From assembly GCA_900322105.1 (NCBI GenBank), contig ONYV01000056.1:1-6998 (forward strand): a DNA stretch of 6,998 nt, in the 5' to 3' direction. This document shows, one piece after another, positions 5,763-6,998 of this stretch. The position numbers and the translations under genes are program-made. The notes beneath the pieces are model-generated. The model searched no databases and was not told where the DNA came from. It saw nothing but the letters and a program-made list of their open reading frames with translations. The DNA is from an uncultured Eubacteriales bacterium. Lineage in GTDB: Bacteria; Bacillota; Clostridia; Oscillospirales; Acutalibacteraceae. The first letter of the stretch is position 1. Every line of letters begins with the position of its first letter.

Positions 5763-6848
5763 TCAAAGCATATTCACATCCTTCAAAAGATTGACAAGCG
5801 CTATGGCAGTGACCGATTCAATGACAGGCACTGCGCGCACCACGATGCACGGATCGTGACGTCCCTTGATCGCAAGCGTTGTGTCGGTTTTGTCCATCAG
5901 GTTTACCGTATGCTGCTCTTTGGCGATGGACGGCGTAGGCTTCATCGCTGTGCGGAAGATGATCGGCATACCCGAACTGATACCGCCAAGAATGCCGCCG
6001 TGACGGTTGGTACGGGTACGTACCTGATCGCCGTCATAGTAAAATGCATCGTTATTCTGACTGCCCCTCAGCGCTGACCCTGCAAAGCCTGAACCAAACT
6101 CGATCCCCTTGACCGCAGGAACGCCAAATACAATGGACGAGATCACATTTTCCACGCCCTCAAACATCGGAGACCCCACTCCCGCAGGCATTCCTTTCAC
6201 AGCACATTCGATCGTGCCGCCGATGCTGTCGCCGTCCATGCGGCATTCCTCGATCAAAGCACGCATTTCACTTTCCTTTGTTCGGTCGATCAAACCGAAG
6301 GTCGATTCGGAAAGCATTTGCATCAGTTCATCCGCTATCTCCGTTTCATTGAACCGACTGTCACAGATATGACCGATGGAAGCTATGTGCGCTGCGATAG
6401 AGATCCCCTTTTTTTCAAGGATCTGGCGGCATACTGCGCCTGCGAAAACAAGCGGAGCAGTCAGCCTTGCGGAAAAATGACCGCCGCCCCGTATATCATT
6501 GAAGCCATGATACCGGACAAAACCCGTATAATCGGCATGAGAAGGACGAGGACAACTCAATACATTGCCATAATCCTGTGAACGGGTATTCGTATTCCGA
6601 ATGACCGCACAAAGCGGTGCGCCTGTCGTGGTATCATTCAACAGCCCCGACAGAATTTCCGGTGTATCTGCCTCGGAACGGGGCGTTGCCGCTTTATCTT
6701 TGCCGGGCGCACGACGACCCATTTGTAACAGCAAGGCTTCACGGTCAATGAATTCTCCTGCCGGCAATCCATCCATCACTACGCCAATGCCGCCGCCGTG
6801 ACTTTCTCCGAAAATGGATATTTTGAGATAGTTACCCCATGATGACAT
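5763..6848 (-). CDS. aroC: Chorismate synthase
   Basis: This enzyme catalyses the last shikimate step, removing phosphate from EPSP to give chorismate, and uses reduced FMN. The 361 residues fit the family. Motifs run in order: GESHGGGIGVVMDGLPAG (14-31) with the invariant His17, GRRAPGKD (44-51), NTRSQDY (87-93), SHADYTG (103-109) with the second invariant His at 104, GGGHFSAR (121-128), NRHGGILGGISSGMP (281-295) and KGRHDPC (328-334). All the family signatures are intact. The start is ATG at 6848, with GGAGG 8 bases upstream. The start lies inside the 3' end of aroA (17-base overlap). The TGA stop sits 2 bases before the pheA ATG, in the middle of the aroA-aroC-pheA operon. Confidence 0.97.
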   Translation of the reverse strand: MSSWGNYLKISIFGESHGGGIGVVMDGLPAGEFIDREALLLQMGRRAPGKDKAATPRSEADTPEILSGLLNDTTTGAPLCAVIRNTNTRSQDYGNVLSCPRPSHADYTGFVRYHGFNDIRGGGHFSARLTAPLVFAGAVCRQILEKKGISIAAHIASIGHICDSRFNETEIADELMQMLSESTFGLIDRTKESEMRALIEECRMDGDSIGGTIECAVKGMPAGVGSPMFEGVENVISSIVFGVPAVKGIEFGSGFAGSALRGSQNNDAFYYDGDQVRTRTNRHGGILGGISSGMPIIFRTAMKPTPSIAKEQHTVNLMDKTDTTLAIKGRHDPCIVVRAVPVIESVTAIALVNLLKDVNML

Positions 6849-6996
6849 GAATCTTTCCTCCTAACTTCTCCATATCGTCAAAAAATGTCGGATAGGATTT
6901 ATTGATGCTTTCCCCATCGGTCAGTATAATCGTACCGCTGCAGCGTACCGATGCCATCGCTAAAGCCATCACAATACGATGATCGTTATACCCTTC
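6832..6996 (-). CDS. aroA: 3-phosphoshikimate 1-carboxyvinyltransferase (EPSP synthase), C-terminal fragment
   Basis: Only the last 54 codons and a TAA stop (6832-6834) are in the window; the gene continues past the right edge. The fragment contains EGYNDHRIVMALAMAS and then INKSYPTFFDDMEKLGG. These are the conserved C-terminal EPSP synthase blocks: the DHR(M/I)xMAxA motif and the KSYPxFxxDxxxLG motif. The enzyme joins shikimate-3-phosphate and phosphoenolpyruvate to make EPSP, the substrate of the next gene, aroC. Its last 17 bases overlap the aroC start, and the aroC ribosome binding site lies inside this coding sequence, so translation is probably coupled. Confidence 0.93.
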   Translation of the reverse strand, partial: EGYNDHRIVMALAMASVRCSGTIILTDGESINKSYPTFFDDMEKLGGKIHVIMG

Positions 6997-6998
6997 AG

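Overview
The window joins two genomes. Positions 1 to about 1450 hold a plus-strand reading frame of Bacteroidales character (Prevotella/Bacteroides-like). Positions from about 1450 to 6998 hold a minus-strand gene block typical of an anaerobic Clostridia member, most likely Ruminococcaceae/Oscillospirales. The Clostridia call rests on strong AGGAGG-type ribosome binding sites, TTG starts, a V/A-type ATPase operon and a fused chorismate mutase-prephenate dehydratase. Both taxon calls are inferred from protein character; no search was run.

Layout, left to right. (1) Positions 3-1652, plus strand: a 5'-truncated protein with a DUF4922 (HIT/GalT-like) domain followed by a SpoIID/LytB domain. Its family-like sequence fades near 1223. 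A stretch I could not assign follows to about 1445, and the frame then runs antisense through the ATPase gene. (2) Positions 1398-4399, minus strand: V/A-ATPase genes transcribed right to left, namely a small stalk subunit (G/H type), subunit C, and subunit I cut off before its last membrane helices. (3) Positions 4400-4605: an intergenic region with a good sigma-70-type promoter and two strong hairpins, probably the ATPase leader combined with the pheA terminator region. (4) Positions 4606-6996, minus strand: the 3' end of aroA (EPSP synthase), aroC (chorismate synthase) and pheA, a tightly overlapping aromatic amino acid operon.

The aromatic genes encode consecutive steps: EPSP synthase makes EPSP, chorismate synthase makes chorismate, and PheA carries chorismate through prephenate to phenylpyruvate. 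aroA overlaps aroC, and aroC abuts or overlaps pheA, so the three are probably co-transcribed and translationally coupled. The ATPase block then starts from its own promoter. It encodes a peripheral-stalk subunit, the subunit C adaptor between the central rotor and the c-ring, and the membrane stator subunit I; the c-ring and catalytic subunits would lie beyond the break.

I see no CRISPR array, tRNA, rRNA or insertion sequence. The most notable points are the chimeric junction (more likely a metagenome assembly error than a transfer), the DUF4922-SpoIID fusion, and an ATPase leader hairpin whose loop is complementary to the downstream Shine-Dalgarno sequence.
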